From: Acinetobacter sp. SAAs474
GTDB taxonomy: Bacteria; Pseudomonadota; Gammaproteobacteria; Pseudomonadales; Moraxellaceae
Assembly (NCBI RefSeq): GCF_032823475.1
Contig: NZ_CP127915.1
Coordinates: forward strand, 2,170,001 to 2,234,000
Reading direction: 5' to 3'
DNA length: 64,000 nt
The translations under genes were made by a program, and so were the position numbers. Positions within the stretch are counted from its first letter, which is position 1, and every line of letters begins with the position of its first letter. Below, in pieces: positions 18,167 through 29,790 of this stretch. The notes beneath the pieces were generated by a model. The model was not told the DNA's origin. It worked only from the letters and a program-made list of their open reading frames with translations, and made no database searches.

Positions 18167-18942
18167 TGATTGCTTTCATCATAACAAAACCAGCAACTTT
18201 TCTTTTTTCTTAAAATGATTTCTTGTGGTTTTTTAAAAATAGATATGAATATTTATCTTGATCACGGCTGGTGGTGAAATCGTTATTCACCATAAGTCAT
18301 GATTTTAATTTTTTGAAATTAGCGGTATTTTGGATGAAAAATACCTGCTTTGATCCAAATTGATGCGTAGTTTCATTTTTTTTTCAAAAATATAAATTTA
18401 ATTTCATATCATTATTCATTAAAACTGAACGGCAATTCAAAAATATTATGCATATGATTTCTTTAATCTATTCAATGCTTAAGTCTAATTGAGCAAAAAA
18501 TGACTTGCTGTTAGTGTTTTTAATATGTTTAATATATTTTTTCTATTAAATATATTTTTTTTGTTATATATTTGTTGTCAATTTAACGCATTATTTTATC
18601 TTAAAGTTCTGATATATATAGACTTGGTGTTAATTATTTGCAATCGGTAGTTTTACATTTTTCTTATTTAATTAAAGTCTTTATTGAGTGTGATTGATAA
18701 ATTTAATCTATAAAAAAATGAAGCATTTTAGGTTAAATTAAACTCGGATATCAGCTAAATTAAGGATGTATATAAGACTAAGGGTTTAGATATACGCTTG
18801 CTATATTAAATCTACTTTATTTAAAATTACGCTGTTAATTTAGATCTTCTTATATATAGGTTATTTGTATTTATGATGTAGTCATCATAAAAATTGATAC
18901 TTATTCAATTTTTTGTTTCTTCCAATTTAAAAGGTCTCTCCC
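18167..18942. other. AT-rich intergenic region upstream of dctA
   Basis: 776 bp without a supported gene. The only structure noticed is a 7-bp hairpin, TGGTGAA (18272-18278) with TTCACCA (18286-18292), without a T run. Long AT tracts in the second half may hold the dctA promoter, but no hexamer pair stands out. Confidence 0.5.
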
Positions 18943-20241
18943 ATGGATATTCATGTTGATGAGCATGCTCAACCGCCTAAAAAGCAAAAGTTCTACCAAA
19001 TTTTGTATGTTCAAGTTATTGTTGCAATTATTGCAGGTATTATTCTTGGTCATTTCTATCCAGAATATGGCGAAAGCTTAAAGCCACTTGGTGATGCATT
19101 TATTAAAATTGTGAAAATGATTATTGCTCCAGTCATTTTCTTAACAGTTGCAACAGGTATTGCTGGCATGACCAACATGGGGTCAGTGGGACGTGTTACA
19201 GGTAAAGCAATGCTTTACTTCTTGTCATTTTCCAGCCTTGCATTGGTTGTTGGTATGATTATTGCCAATTTAGTTCAACCAGGTAAAGGATTGAATATCG
19301 ATCCATCAACGCTGCATAGTGACAAGGTTGCGACCTATGTAGAAAAAGCACACGATGCTTCTATTGTTGATTTCTTTATGAATATTATCCCAAAAACCTT
19401 GGTGAGCCCATTGGTTGGTGGTGATATTCTACAAGTTTTATTTGTAGCAGTGCTATTTGGTTTGGCGCTGGCAAGTGTTGGTGAAAAAGGTAAACCGATT
19501 ACTGAATTCTTAAATAACCTGACTACACCTGTATTTAAATTGGTTGGCATGTTGATGAAACTTGCGCCATTGGGTGCATTTGGTGCTATGGCATTTACGA
19601 TTGGCGCATATGGGATCTCTAGTATTGGTAATTTGATTCTATTAATTGCGACATTTTATATCACCTCTCTCTTATTTATCTTGGTTATTTTGGGTGCGGT
19701 TGCAAGATATAATGGTTTCTCAATCATTGATCTGGTTCGTTATATTAAAGATGAATTATGGTTGGTTTTGGGTACGAGTTCTTCCGAAGCAGCTTTACCA
19801 AGTTTAATGGATAAAATGGAAAAAGCAGGTTGTGAAAAATCTGTTGTTGGTTTAGTAATTCCAACGGGTTATTCATTTAACCTTGATGGTACTAACATTT
19901 ATATGACTATGGCAGCATTGTTTATTGCTCAGGCATGTAATATTGATTTATCGCTTGGTGAGCAAGTGACTTTGTTGTTGGTGGCAATGATTAGCTCTAA
20001 AGGTGCAGCTGGGGTAACAGGTGCAGGATTTATTACGCTTGCTGCAACACTTTCAGTTGTTCCGGCAGTTCCTGTAGCTGGTATGGCACTGATTTTAGGT
20101 ATCGATCGTTTTATGTCTGAATGTCGTGCGTTGACAAACTTGGTGGGTAACGCATGTGCAACGGTTGTTGTTGCACGTTGGGATAATGCCTTAGATAAAG
20201 AACAACTTGATTTAACGTTGAAAAAACATAGCAATCTTTAA
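18943..20241 (+). CDS. dctA: C4-dicarboxylate:cation symporter DctA
   Basis: 432 residues of the dicarboxylate/amino acid:cation symporter (DAACS) family. The serine-rich hairpin [15 protein letters not shown], the [17 protein letters not shown] substrate/cation motif and the tail [23 protein letters not shown] match DctA closely. It takes up succinate, fumarate and malate, and sometimes aspartate, across the inner membrane with H+ or Na+. About eight membrane segments plus two re-entrant hairpins are expected. The start ATG has a weak AAAGGTC upstream. A strong terminator follows. Confidence 0.93.
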   Translation: MDIHVDEHAQPPKKQKFYQILYVQVIVAIIAGIILGHFYPEYGESLKPLGDAFIKIVKMIIAPVIFLTVATGIAGMTNMGSVGRVTGKAMLYFLSFSSLALVVGMIIANLVQPGKGLNIDPSTLHSDKVATYVEKAHDASIVDFFMNIIPKTLVSPLVGGDILQVLFVAVLFGLALASVGEKGKPITEFLNNLTTPVFKLVGMLMKLAPLGAFGAMAFTIGAYGISSIGNLILLIATFYITSLLFILVILGAVARYNGFSIIDLVRYIKDELWLVLGTSSSEAALPSLMDKMEKAGCEKSVVGLVIPTGYSFNLDGTNIYMTMAALFIAQACNIDLSLGEQVTLLLVAMISSKGAAGVTGAGFITLAATLSVVPAVPVAGMALILGIDRFMSECRALTNLVGNACATVVVARWDNALDKEQLDLTLKKHSNL

Positions 20242-20307
20242 TTTTTGTAGATGAATGTATTGTTTGGTGATATCTAAATAATTTGCATATCACCAATATT
20301 GTTGCGA

Positions 20308-20344
20308 AAGACCGAGTATGATGAATATGACTCGGTCTTTTTTT
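20308..20344 (+). terminator. Terminator of dctA
   Basis: AAAGACCGAGT and ACTCGGTCTTT form an 11-bp stem followed by a long T run, about 70 bp after the dctA stop. Confidence 0.85.
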
Positions 20345-20400
20345 ATGAATATTTTATCTATGGTTTGGCATGAAAATAGATGAAGAAATTATATTGAGAT

Positions 20401-20424
20401 AAAAAGCTCTCCGAAGAGAGCTTT
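20401..20424 (-). terminator. Terminator on the minus strand, downstream of the small lipoprotein gene
   Basis: AAAGCTCTC (20403-20411), loop CGAA, GAGAGCTTT (20416-20424). On the minus strand this ends in TTTTT. It lies 144 bp beyond the small lipoprotein stop. Confidence 0.65.
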
Positions 20425-20567
20425 GAGTATAGGATATTATTTTACTCATCTTACTGATATGATTGAGCTTTTAAGTTGTTAGAATCTAAAATTTATTTAA
20501 AGTGAATGCACAATCACAATATAGTCATTTTACATCATCTGGGACGATGAAATAATAGGCTATGCTA

Positions 20568-20753
20568 TTATTTTGCTGCTTTATCTTGACTATCTGCTGC
20601 ACTTGCTTCTTGAGTTGAGGTTGTATTCATTTGAGCACTTGCTTGAGAAGCTGCGCTTTCTGTTTCAGGTGCTTTATCTTTTTTACAGCCTACAAGTAAT
20701 ACTGTAGCAGCAACAGTGAGACCTAAAGCAACAAGTAATTTTTTCATTTTCAT
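20568..20753 (-). CDS. Small alanine/serine-rich lipoprotein
   Basis: 61 residues. A signal peptide runs to the lipobox LLVGC at residues 19-23, and about 40 mature residues are rich in Ala, Ser, Thr, Gln and acidic residues, without folded-domain character. An AAAGGA ribosome-binding site stands before the tandem start codons (20753 and 20747). Small lipoproteins of this kind are common in Acinetobacter, but I know no function. It is bracketed by its own downstream terminator and the ahpF terminator, so it is a single-gene unit. Confidence 0.75.
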   Translation of the reverse strand: MKMKKLLVALGLTVAATVLLVGCKKDKAPETESAASQASAQMNTTSTQEASAADSQDKAAK

Positions 20754-20876
20754 TTTCCTTTTAGTTGTAACTCAAAACAGTTGAGTAAGCACAGAATATA
20801 GAGGAAATAAAGTTCTTGCAAGATAGCAATATTGTAGCGCTTATGTAATTTGTATTTTCGATGTATGCTGAGTCAT

Positions 20877-20914
20877 AAAAAAGGCGACTATCCAGTAAGA
20901 TAGTCGCCTTTTGG
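20877..20914. terminator. Bidirectional-looking terminator downstream of ahpF
   Basis: AAGGCGACTATC (20881-20892), loop CAGTAA, GATAGTCGCCTT (20899-20910). A-rich on the left and T-rich on the right, so it can act on the minus strand for ahpF, whose stop is at 20982. Confidence 0.8.
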
Positions 20915-20981
20915 CATTTATATAAAAGACGATAGCATGATATTATTTATAGGCTATAATATCGCCATTATTTGCTGAGTG

Positions 20982-22547
20982 TTACTGTCCAGAACGAATC
21001 ATATAATCAAAAGCAGATAATGACGCCTTAGCACCTTCACCAGAAGCAATAATAATCTGCTTATATGGAACAGTGGTGCAGTCACCTGCTGCAAATACAC
21101 CTTTTACATTGGTTTCATTGCGTTCATTAATTATGATTTCGCCGCGATTGGAAAGTGCAACCTCACTGCCTTTCAGAAAATCTGTATTTGGCAATAAACC
21201 AATTTGTACAAAGATCCCAGCAAGTTGTAATGTTTTGATTTCATTGGTAGCACGGTCTTGATATTTTAAAGCAGTGACTTGACTGCCATCACCGACCACC
21301 TCTGTTGATAAGGCATTTTTAATGACGGTTGTATTGCTTAAACTGTTTAACTTATCTTGTAAAATTTGATCTGCACGTAATTTGGTATCAAATTCGATCA
21401 ATGTCACATGTTCTACAATCCCCGCAAGATCAATCGCTGCTTCAACACCAGAGTTACCACCACCAATTACTGCAACACGTTTACCTTTAAATAACGGTCC
21501 ATCACAATGCGGGCAGTATGCAACACCACGAGTACGGTATTCCGCCTCACCAGGAACATTCATTTCTCTCCAGCGTGCACCGGTAGATAAAATTACTGTT
21601 TTTGATTTTAGTTGTGCGCCACTGTCTAACTGGATTTCAACCAAACCATCGGCTGTCTGATCAGCACCTTTTAGCTGTGTAACACGTTGTAAGTTAATGA
21701 TATCAACACCATATTCACGAACATGTGCTTCCATTTCAGCAGCAAATTTAGGCCCTTGTGTTTTTTGTATTGAGGTAAAGTTTTCAATATCCATGGTATC
21801 CATCACTTGACCTCCCATACGTTCAGCGACAATACCAGTACGAATCCCTTTACGTGCTGCATAAATTGCAGCGGTATTTCCAGCAGGTCCACCACCAATG
21901 ACTAAGACATCAAAGGCATCTTTGGCATTAATTTTAGCCGCCTCTTTTGCTGCCGAATTTTGATCAAGTTTGGCAACAATTTCCTCCAGTGTCATACGAC
22001 CCTGACCGATATGTTGATTATTTTGGAACACCATCGGTACGGCCATGATTTTACGTGCTTCAACTTCATCTTGGAAAAATGCACCATCAATCATGGTTGC
22101 CGTCGTGTGTGGATTATAAATCGCAATTAAATTCAGTGCCTGAACCACATCGGGACAGTTATGACAGCTAAGTGAGACAAATACTTCAAAATCTGCAGTT
22201 AAGTTTAAATTTTTAATACTATTCAGCATCTCATCAGAAACCTTTGGTGCATAACCAGAAGTTTGTAATAAGGCTAAAATTAAGGAAGTGAATTCATGCC
22301 CCATCGGCAAACCAGCAAAAAATACACGTGGTTGCTGACCTGCTTTGGCAATACCAAAGCTTGGTACACGCGCATTATCACCATCAAAACGAGCACTAAC
22401 TTGATCTGATAATGCTGCAATTTCGGTCACTAATTCTTTAATTTTATCTGACTTTTCGGAGTCATTTAAAGTTGCAACCAACTCAATTGGCCCTTCTAGA
22501 CGTTCAAGTAGTACTTTTAATTGCTGTGTTGTATTTTGATCTAACAT
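20982..22547 (-). CDS. ahpF: Alkyl hydroperoxide reductase subunit F
   Basis: 521 residues from the ATG at 22547, exactly the length of E. coli AhpF. This start is preceded by GGAG at 9 bases; upstream in-frame starts add an N-terminus foreign to the family. An N-terminal tandem thioredoxin-like domain carries the redox pair CHNC (SCHNCPDVV). A thioredoxin-reductase-like body follows with FAD motif [14 protein letters not shown], disulfide CPHC, NAD motif [14 protein letters not shown] and [10 protein letters not shown]. It passes electrons from NADH to AhpC. ahpC is not adjacent here but about 2.2 kb upstream on the same strand with its own terminator. Confidence 0.96.
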   Translation of the reverse strand: MLDQNTTQQLKVLLERLEGPIELVATLNDSEKSDKIKELVTEIAALSDQVSARFDGDNARVPSFGIAKAGQQPRVFFAGLPMGHEFTSLILALLQTSGYAPKVSDEMLNSIKNLNLTADFEVFVSLSCHNCPDVVQALNLIAIYNPHTTATMIDGAFFQDEVEARKIMAVPMVFQNNQHIGQGRMTLEEIVAKLDQNSAAKEAAKINAKDAFDVLVIGGGPAGNTAAIYAARKGIRTGIVAERMGGQVMDTMDIENFTSIQKTQGPKFAAEMEAHVREYGVDIINLQRVTQLKGADQTADGLVEIQLDSGAQLKSKTVILSTGARWREMNVPGEAEYRTRGVAYCPHCDGPLFKGKRVAVIGGGNSGVEAAIDLAGIVEHVTLIEFDTKLRADQILQDKLNSLSNTTVIKNALSTEVVGDGSQVTALKYQDRATNEIKTLQLAGIFVQIGLLPNTDFLKGSEVALSNRGEIIINERNETNVKGVFAAGDCTTVPYKQIIIASGEGAKASLSAFDYMIRSGQ

Positions 22548-23110
22548 GGCTAACATCTCCAAAGGCGTCATTATGTAGTGAATAGGGATATCATAATATA
22601 AACCCAATAATTGTGAAAACAGTTTATATTTATATATTTGATCGTTTTTGTGAATTGAAAGTTCGAGAATATTATCACAAACTAAGATGTGGTTCTTTAA
22701 CTAATATGAGGTTTAATTAGATAAAATCAAGATAAGTTATCGATAATGAACATAAATCAACCTGAATCATAGATACGATATCGCTTTAAACCATGCTATC
22801 AATGTATTACTTAAGATGACTACAATCCAATTTTAATGTAACTAGATTCATCTTTAATGTTTTCATTCATCAAAATGATGAATTTAATTAACGATTGCAG
22901 CTATCGCTTTTTTAAGTGAAATACCAGCTAAAGCAATAGATCATCAGCTAAAAAATATAGACGATGTTGTGATTAAAATATGCTATTTTATTGATTAAAC
23001 TTACTTTAGCTCAAATTAAATTCAGTTAAATTATAATGCAATTATATTTAATTATGATTTGCTTGAATCCGATCAGCTACGGTATAAATGGATTATTATA
23101 AGGAAGCGTA
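22548..23110. other. Intergenic region between divergent ahpF and the DUF1653 gene
   Basis: About 560 bp with no supported gene. I searched by eye for an OxyR-type pattern of four ATAG/CTAT quarter-sites and found none that was convincing. Confidence 0.4.
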
Positions 23111-23326
23111 ATGCATATTGAACAAGGCATTTATCAACACTATAAAGGTCAACTCTATCAAGTATTTTCAGTAGCAAAACATAGTGAGACAGGCGAGGAG
23201 CTAGTCATTTATCAATGTTTATATGGTGATTATTCATTATGGGTGAGACCACTGACGATGTTTTTAGAGCACATCAATATTAATGATGAGATTATTCCGC
23301 GATTTAAGCGGATACAACCCTTGTAG
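23111..23326 (+). CDS. DUF1653-family small protein
   Basis: 71 residues covering the whole DUF1653 fold: [41 protein letters not shown]. The family is a small beta-rich cytoplasmic protein, widespread in bacteria and without a proven function. AAGGAAGCGTA before the ATG is a good ribosome-binding site. It stands alone between two non-coding gaps. Confidence 0.85.
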   Translation: MHIEQGIYQHYKGQLYQVFSVAKHSETGEELVIYQCLYGDYSLWVRPLTMFLEHININDEIIPRFKRIQPL

Positions 23327-23611
23327 CCTTAATGTATTCAGATGATTTCGTGTTGTCGTGATGGTATCTATATCGCAAAGCATTTAGATATTATTTGGAT
23401 TTAATTTTGATTGATATTTTCTTAAGTTTTGATGCTCCCATGCTATCGTCATTTTTACTAGGCATAGATAGAATGTATGATAAAAGCAAATAGAAATCAC
23501 AACAGTTATTGGTACATGATCCGATAGTTTTTGTTTTGCTGATTCAAATCATGCGCTGTCAAGCATGATACTTGATGGCATGAAGTATATGTATTAATGG
23601 GAAAGCTATTT

Positions 23612-24229
23612 ATGGATTTATATCATTTTGAACAGCAGATGCAAGTGCTTTATCAACAATTTAAAGCACATGATCTTCAGCAAAAGGATCGTTTGGACAA
23701 GTATCGTAATATTGAAACAGAGTCTGCAAAATTTTTGTCGATTTTAATTCGTACTCAACAATCGCAATGTGTTTTAGAAATAGGTACATCAACAGGCTAT
23801 TCAACATTATGGTTAGCGCAAGCCTTACAGCAAACACAGGGTGAGTTGCATACGCTTGAAATTGATACTCAGCGCTCACAGCAAGCTCAACAATATGCTA
23901 AAGACTTTCAACTACACGAGATTATTCAGTTTCATATCATTGATGCACTTGATTTTTTACAACATACGACACAAAAGTTTGATCTTATTCTTTTGGATGC
24001 TGAACGTGATCAATATGTTAAATATTGGCCTTATTTACATCAAATGTTAAAACAAAAAGGTAGTCTATTGGTGGTCGATAATGTTATTTCACATGCCACA
24101 CAAGTAGATGATTTTATTCAACAGATTCAATGTGATTCTCGGTTATTGATTTCAACTTTAAATATAGGGGCTGGATTATTGTTGGTCAGTGGTTACTCAG
24201 AAGATCAGCATGATTATATTGATGATTAA
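23612..24229 (+). CDS. O-methyltransferase, class I SAM-dependent (YrrM/CCoAOMT-like)
   Basis: 205 residues from ATG 23612, which has GGGA 9 bases upstream; an ATG at 23597 would add five residues. The SAM motif I VLEIGTSTGYSTLWLA lies near residue 56, LHTLEID motif follows, and DLILLDAERDQYVKYW and LLVVDNV carry the metal- and SAM-facing residues typical of the cation-dependent O-methyltransferase_3 family. The methyl acceptor is unknown. Bacterial members act on catechols or on tRNA hydroxyuridine (TrmR). No partner gene is nearby. Confidence 0.8.
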   Translation: MDLYHFEQQMQVLYQQFKAHDLQQKDRLDKYRNIETESAKFLSILIRTQQSQCVLEIGTSTGYSTLWLAQALQQTQGELHTLEIDTQRSQQAQQYAKDFQLHEIIQFHIIDALDFLQHTTQKFDLILLDAERDQYVKYWPYLHQMLKQKGSLLVVDNVISHATQVDDFIQQIQCDSRLLISTLNIGAGLLLVSGYSEDQHDYIDD

Positions 24230-24267
24230 TGCATGATCTCAACATCATGCATTAATATCATCTTGTT

Positions 24268-24474
24268 TTATTGTAATGAAATACGTGTAAAGAGTAAGTT
24301 GTATTCTAAATTTTTTTTAATAAAATGACGCTTATCTTGTGATCGGACTAAATGATCAAAAATCACTTGAGGCACCGGATGAAATAGATCTGCCGTTCCA
24401 TCATTATAAAAAATTTTTAAATATTTTGAAGTAGTATTGTAGTTCCAAAATGTGACGACATTTGTTATTCCCAT
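24268..24474 (-). CDS. KTSC-domain-like small protein
   Basis: 68 residues from the ATG at 24474, chosen because AGAGG stands 6 bases upstream; a TTG at 24480 is the longer option. The pattern LKIFYNDGTADLFHPVPQ, then VIFDHLVRSQDK..FIKKNL, resembles KTSC domains, small beta-beta-alpha modules often found alone or on lysyl-tRNA synthetase-like proteins. Function is unknown. It lies between the methyltransferase and ahpC, on the ahpC strand, behind the ahpC terminator. Confidence 0.65.
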   Translation of the reverse strand: MGITNVVTFWNYNTTSKYLKIFYNDGTADLFHPVPQVIFDHLVRSQDKRHFIKKNLEYNLLFTRISLQ

Positions 24475-24704
24475 AAGCAACCTCTTTTTATCATCATTTA
24501 TTTATAGAGATAGTGTGTGAATTTCAATTGGATGGTTAATTATATTTTATCGCTATTTTCTCCTCATTTGATTTTTGAGATATACCAACTCAATATTATT
24601 GTGAGTGAAATATATCGTCAAATTGAGATCATGTGGTTGTTTTAATTTATAACTAACTTAAATTTAAGGCAAGTGTATATAGCAAAATTGTAAAATATTG
24701 ACAT

Positions 24705-24733
24705 AAAAAAAACCACGCAGAAGCGTGGTTCTT
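24705..24733 (-). terminator. Terminator of ahpC
   Basis: AACCACGC (24711-24718), loop AGAA, GCGTGGTT (24723-24730). Read on the minus strand it ends in eight T, just past the ahpC stop. Confidence 0.85.
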
Positions 24734-24753
24734 TATATTAAATCTAAATCAAA

Positions 24754-25317
24754 TTAGATTTTACCAACAAGATCAATTGATGGTGCTAATGTTGCATCAC
24801 CTTCTTTCCATTTTGCTGGGCAAACTTCACCTGGGTGAGCGTGTACGTATTGAGCTGCTTTAACTTTGCGAAGAAGTTCTTGAGCATCACGGCCAATACC
24901 ACCAGCATTGATTTCAACGATTTGAATTTTACCTTCTGGATCAATCACGAAAGTACCGCGGTCAGCAAGACCAGCAGATTCAATTAATACATCAAAGTTT
25001 TTAGCCAATGTCCAAGTTGGGTCACCAACCATCACATATTGGATTTTTTTGATTTCGTCAGAAGAATCGTGCCAAGCTTTGTGTGTAAAATGAGTATCAG
25101 TTGATACTGAGTAGATTTCTACGCCTAATTTTTGGAATTCTGCATAGTTGTCAGCAAGGTCACCAAGTTCAGTTGGGCAAACAAAAGTAAAATCAGCTGG
25201 ATAGAAGAATACAACTGACCATTTGCCTTTGAAGTTTGCTTCAGAAACTTCAACGAATTGACCGTTATGATATGCAGTTGCTTGGAAAGGTTTAACTTCA
25301 GTATTAATTAAGCTCAT
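24754..25317 (-). CDS. ahpC: Alkyl hydroperoxide reductase subunit C (2-Cys peroxiredoxin)
   Basis: 187 residues, the same length as E. coli AhpC, from the second of two adjacent ATGs (25317), with GGAG 6 bases upstream. FTFVCPTE holds the peroxidatic Cys (residue 47), and GEVCPAKW the resolving Cys (about 166). It reduces H2O2 and organic peroxides in the cytosol and is re-reduced by AhpF. The protein follows the E. coli sequence through most of its length ([20 protein letters not shown]). The upstream gap 25318-25855 shows only small dyads (for example TTGATATCAA near 25550) and no gene. Confidence 0.96.
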   Translation of the reverse strand: MSLINTEVKPFQATAYHNGQFVEVSEANFKGKWSVVFFYPADFTFVCPTELGDLADNYAEFQKLGVEIYSVSTDTHFTHKAWHDSSDEIKKIQYVMVGDPTWTLAKNFDVLIESAGLADRGTFVIDPEGKIQIVEINAGGIGRDAQELLRKVKAAQYVHAHPGEVCPAKWKEGDATLAPSIDLVGKI

Positions 25318-25855
25318 CATTGTCTCCATGATTGAGGTGAGTATTTAATATCCATTAGATTAACGAATTCTTTTCGATTGCTGAAATGGTATTTTTACAT
25401 TATTAAAATCGGAAAAACCGAATTAGCATAATATTATCAATACCACGAGCAAAAGATTTGCTGATTGTTCGAGGATTTTAGCTATAAATATATGTATTTA
25501 ATATGACTAATCATGTCATTAAACATATTTACAACAAGTGTGTTTTGATATCAATTGATCATAAAAAGTAGTCTGAGTCGAAGCAGATTATCAATTTTAT
25601 CGGCATATATCATTGCACACTGATCAGGTTGTGAATATGAGCAACATGTTTATAAATCCTATTTATATTTAAGCCGGATGATGGCTTTAAATAAAAATCA
25701 ACATTTCGTATTGCATCGTTATACATGATGACAGTGATGATTAAATTCAAGGGATAAAATAAAAAAAATTGAAATTTATCAAAAATCATTGGCTTTCTCT
25801 TATAGTCATTACAGCGTAAAATAGGCCATTGTTATTATTTTAGGAATTTTATTTC

Positions 25856-28800
25856 GTGCATTGTCATTTAAATGTAGATCAGCTTGTGATGGCTCGCGAC
25901 CATCATCGTTTAAATCGACTACGTAAAGGCAGGGATGCAAATGAAGAACAATATCAAGCGTTATTTCAGCGTTCAAATCATCATGTTCGTCAGCGTATAG
26001 CACGTATTCCTAATATTCAATTAAATCAAGATTTACCTGTTACGCAATATAAAAATGAATTGATTGCTGCGATTCAACAGCATCAAGTAATTATTGTAGC
26101 GGGTGAAACAGGATCTGGTAAAACAACGCAATTACCTCAGATTGCAATGCTTGCAGGACGCGGTTTAACGGGTTTAATTGGACATACGCAACCACGTCGT
26201 TTGGCTGCACGTAGCGTATCACAACGTATTGCAGAAGAGGTGGGAGAAAAGCTGGGAGCGTCTATTTCATTTAAAGTACGCTTTAATGAACAAGGTTCAC
26301 AAGACTCAATTGTTCGTTTAATGACCGATGGTATTTTATTGGCTGAATTGGCCAGTGATCGCTATCTGACCAAATATGATACTATTATTATTGATGAAGC
26401 ACATGAACGTTCATTAAATATTGATTTTATCATGGGGTATCTCAAACAGCTTTTACCACGTCGTAAAGATTTAAAAGTGATTATTACATCAGCAACTTTA
26501 GATGTGAATCGCTTTAGTCAATATTTTAATCATGCGCCAGTTTTTACGGTAGAAGGGCGTAGTTTTCCTGTTGAGGTATGTTATCGTCCTATCTCTGAGC
26601 TGAATATCGTCGGAAGTGACGATGATGAGTTTGATCAGTTTGAAGAAAACTTACCTCGTGCAGTTGTTGCAGCAGTAGAAGAGTGTTTACAAGATGCTCA
26701 GCAAAAAGGGCATCCACAGCATGCCGATATTTTGATTTTTGCCAGCACAGAACAAGAAATTCGTGAATTACAAGAAACACTGCTGAAATATGGTCCTAAA
26801 CATACTGAGATATTGCCGTTGTATGCACGTTTAGCACTCGCTGAACAACAAAAAATTTTTAATACTGCTGGATCGGGGCGAAGGATTATTATTGCCACTA
26901 ACGTTGCTGAAACAGCACTTACTGTACCCAATATTCGTTATGTGATTGATAGTGGTTTTGCACGTATCTCTCGTTATAACTATCGGTCACGTGTGCAACG
27001 CTTACCGATTGAAGCTGTTTCACAAGCTGCGGCCAATCAGCGGAAAGGGCGCTGTGGCCGTATTGCACCTGGTGTTTGTATTCGTTTATATAGTGAGGAA
27101 GATTTTTTAAGCCGGCCAGAATTTACCGAGCCTGAAATTAAGCGGACAAATTTAGCATCTGTAATTTTACAAATGCAGAGCTTAGGCTTGGGGCAGTTAG
27201 AGCAATTTGATTTTATTGAACCACCAGATCATCGTTTAGTTAATGATGGCCGCAAGTTGTTAATTGAGCTTGGTGCAATGTCAGTTAAATCACAACAGAT
27301 TTCCACTGAATCTAAGCTCGCAGTAAAAAAAGCACAGCCTATCACCAGTTTGAGTAAAATTGGTCAACAAATGGCGAAAATGCCAATTGATCCACGTTTG
27401 GCGCGAATGATTCTGGGGGGTGCACATTTTGGTGCTTTAAATGAAGTGTTGATTATAGTTGCTGCACTGGCTGTACAGGATCCACGCGAACGTCCTGCTG
27501 ATAAACAGATGCAGGCGGATCAAAAGCATGCATTATTTCGTGAAGCAGACTCTGATTTTTTATTTTATTTAAAACTGTGGGAAACATTACATGCGCATCG
27601 TGATGGCATGAGTGAAAATAAACGACGCAGCTTTGCACGACAGCATTTTTTGAGTTGGTTGCGTTTACGCGAATGGAAAAAAACCTATGAACAATTGGTT
27701 GATTTGGCCAAAGCATTAAAACTTTCTTTTAATGAGAAAAAAGCCAGTTATGAAAATTTACATCGTGCCTTGTTAACAGGATTATTATCTTTTATTGCCA
27801 ATAAAACAGATGAACGTAATGTGTTTATGGCAGTGCGTCAGCAAAAGGCACGAGTATTCCCAGCTTCAACATTGCATAAAAGTAATACCCCTTGGGTTAT
27901 GGCATTTGAAATGGTTGAAACTTCACAAGTATATTTACGTACTCTGGCTAAAATAGAACCAGAATGGATTTTATTGGCAGCAGGTGATTTACTTAAACAT
28001 CATTATTTTGAACCGCATTGGTCAAAAAAAGCAGGTGTAGTGAATGCCTATGATCAAATTTCATTATTTGGTTTGATTGTTGAGCCAAAACGTCTGATCA
28101 ATTATGAAAAAGTAGATCAGGCTGCTGCACATGAGATTTTTTTGCGTGATGCTTTAACAACGGGTCATTTGGGAATTGTACCTGCATTTTTAAAACATAA
28201 TTTATTGAAACTTGAAGAGGTTGAGCGAGTTGAGGATAAATTACGACGCCGAGATTTGGTGGTTGATGAGGAAACCATTTATCAATTTTATGCGGCCAAG
28301 GTTCCTGCTGAAGTAGCCAGTCGACGTAGTTTTGAAGATTGGCGTGCAACAGTAGAAACTCAGCAATCACGTTATCTTTTTATCGAAGATGATGCATTAT
28401 GGCTTGATGATCGACCAACAACGCAGCAGTTCCCAGATTACTTGCATAATGGTAGTTTGCGTTTAGCGGTAAGTTATCGCTTTGATCCAAGTCATGATGA
28501 AGATGGTGCAACGGTTAAGATTCCATTGCAAGCTTTGGCACAAGTAGATGAGAATATCTGGTCTTGGGGAATTCCTGGTTGGCGACAAGATTTGATTGAA
28601 GCTTTATTAAAAAGCTTAGCAAAAGAAAAGCGTCGTCATGTCGTTCCTATTCCAGATACAGCCAAAAAGTTGTTACAACATGTTGATGTACAACATTTGC
28701 AGCAGCATATTTTAACCTATTTAGCATTTCAATTACGTGGCGAACAGATTACGGAAAAAGATTTCTCTTTAGATCGTCTTGATCCTTACTTAATGCCCTT

Positions 28801-29761
28801 GATTAAAATTATTGATGAAAAAGGGCATGTTTTAGAACAAGGACGTAATTTAGCTGAGTTAAAAATACGCTGTCGTACAGAGACACATAGCCCAGTAAAA
28901 CAGCTGAATGGTGAGTTTAAAACATTCCCTGAAAAGTTTACTTTTGAAGCCTCGCAAAAAGTAACGGGTGTTATTGTTAAACAATATCAAGCATTGGTAC
29001 CAAGTAAAGTATTTGCAGATTTACAACTTAAAGATGAATCTGGTGTTGTGATACAAACATTTAACGAACAAATGGTCGCTATTAAACAGCATCGTGAAGG
29101 CATTATTCGTTTGATACATATGCAGTTAGGTGATCTGACTCGACAGTTAAAAAAACAGATTTCAAAACCATTGGCATTGGCCTATGCACCTTTAGGGGAT
29201 AAAGCACAATTAGAGCACATGCTGATTTACGCAACGTTGCAAAGTGCTATCGATAGCCTTCCTGTCAATATAGCAGAATTTGAAATACTATTAGGTCGAG
29301 TCAAAGCTTCATTTTTAACGCATGGTCAAAAAGTACTACAAGACTTAAATGATATTTACATACAGTGGCAAGATATACGCCGAAAATTATTATATTTAGA
29401 TCCTACAATATTTTCGATGAGTATTAATGATATCGAAGATCAGCTAGATTTAATGAGTTTGGCTAATTTTGTTTATATTAAGCCATTAGAGGTTTGGTGT
29501 GAGTTTCCACGGTATTTAAAAGCGCTGATTTTACGTCTTGATCGCTTATCACATAACTTGCAGCGTGATCAAGCTGCAATTGAAGATATTGATCCTTGGA
29601 TGGAAAAACTATTTAAGTTTAAACATGACGAACGACTAAAAGATCTTTATTTTATGGTTGAAGAATTACGTATTTCATTGTTTTCACAACCGATGAAAAC
29701 AAAAATGCCAGTTTCATCCACCCGGTTGCAAAAATTATGGGAACGGCTTGCAATCAGTTAA
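25856..29761 (+). CDS. hrpA: ATP-dependent RNA helicase HrpA (DEAH-box)
   Basis: 1301 residues, compared with 1300 in E. coli. Walker [10 protein letters not shown] is near residue 84, DEAHERSLN near 178, the SAT motif in TSATLD, and QRKGRCGRI motif VI near 392. The helicase-associated (HA2), OB-fold and long C-terminal DUF3418 domains follow. HrpA rescues stalled ribosomes by pulling on mRNA. The start is GTG with AGGAA 9 bases upstream; later ATGs would shorten the N-terminal segment before the helicase. The condensing enzyme follows after 29 bp on the same strand. Confidence 0.94.
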   Translation: MHCHLNVDQLVMARDHHRLNRLRKGRDANEEQYQALFQRSNHHVRQRIARIPNIQLNQDLPVTQYKNELIAAIQQHQVIIVAGETGSGKTTQLPQIAMLAGRGLTGLIGHTQPRRLAARSVSQRIAEEVGEKLGASISFKVRFNEQGSQDSIVRLMTDGILLAELASDRYLTKYDTIIIDEAHERSLNIDFIMGYLKQLLPRRKDLKVIITSATLDVNRFSQYFNHAPVFTVEGRSFPVEVCYRPISELNIVGSDDDEFDQFEENLPRAVVAAVEECLQDAQQKGHPQHADILIFASTEQEIRELQETLLKYGPKHTEILPLYARLALAEQQKIFNTAGSGRRIIIATNVAETALTVPNIRYVIDSGFARISRYNYRSRVQRLPIEAVSQAAANQRKGRCGRIAPGVCIRLYSEEDFLSRPEFTEPEIKRTNLASVILQMQSLGLGQLEQFDFIEPPDHRLVNDGRKLLIELGAMSVKSQQISTESKLAVKKAQPITSLSKIGQQMAKMPIDPRLARMILGGAHFGALNEVLIIVAALAVQDPRERPADKQMQADQKHALFREADSDFLFYLKLWETLHAHRDGMSENKRRSFARQHFLSWLRLREWKKTYEQLVDLAKALKLSFNEKKASYENLHRALLTGLLSFIANKTDERNVFMAVRQQKARVFPASTLHKSNTPWVMAFEMVETSQVYLRTLAKIEPEWILLAAGDLLKHHYFEPHWSKKAGVVNAYDQISLFGLIVEPKRLINYEKVDQAAAHEIFLRDALTTGHLGIVPAFLKHNLLKLEEVERVEDKLRRRDLVVDEETIYQFYAAKVPAEVASRRSFEDWRATVETQQSRYLFIEDDALWLDDRPTTQQFPDYLHNGSLRLAVSYRFDPSHDEDGATVKIPLQALAQVDENIWSWGIPGWRQDLIEALLKSLAKEKRRHVVPIPDTAKKLLQHVDVQHLQQHILTYLAFQLRGEQITEKDFSLDRLDPYLMPLIKIIDEKGHVLEQGRNLAELKIRCRTETHSPVKQLNGEFKTFPEKFTFEASQKVTGVIVKQYQALVPSKVFADLQLKDESGVVIQTFNEQMVAIKQHREGIIRLIHMQLGDLTRQLKKQISKPLALAYAPLGDKAQLEHMLIYATLQSAIDSLPVNIAEFEILLGRVKASFLTHGQKVLQDLNDIYIQWQDIRRKLLYLDPTIFSMSINDIEDQLDLMSLANFVYIKPLEVWCEFPRYLKALILRLDRLSHNLQRDQAAIEDIDPWMEKLFKFKHDERLKDLYFMVEELRISLFSQPMKTKMPVSSTRLQKLWERLAIS

Positions 29762-29790
29762 TATACACAACATATGAAGAGGAAATATAC

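Noticed and set aside
18272..18292. 7-bp hairpin in the gap before dctA as a terminator or small RNA
   Set aside because: No T run, short stem, isolated; expected by chance in AT-rich DNA of this length.
22548..25855. OxyR sites before ahpF and ahpC
   Set aside because: No convincing four-part ATAG/CTAT pattern was found; small dyads such as TTGATATCAA alone are not enough.
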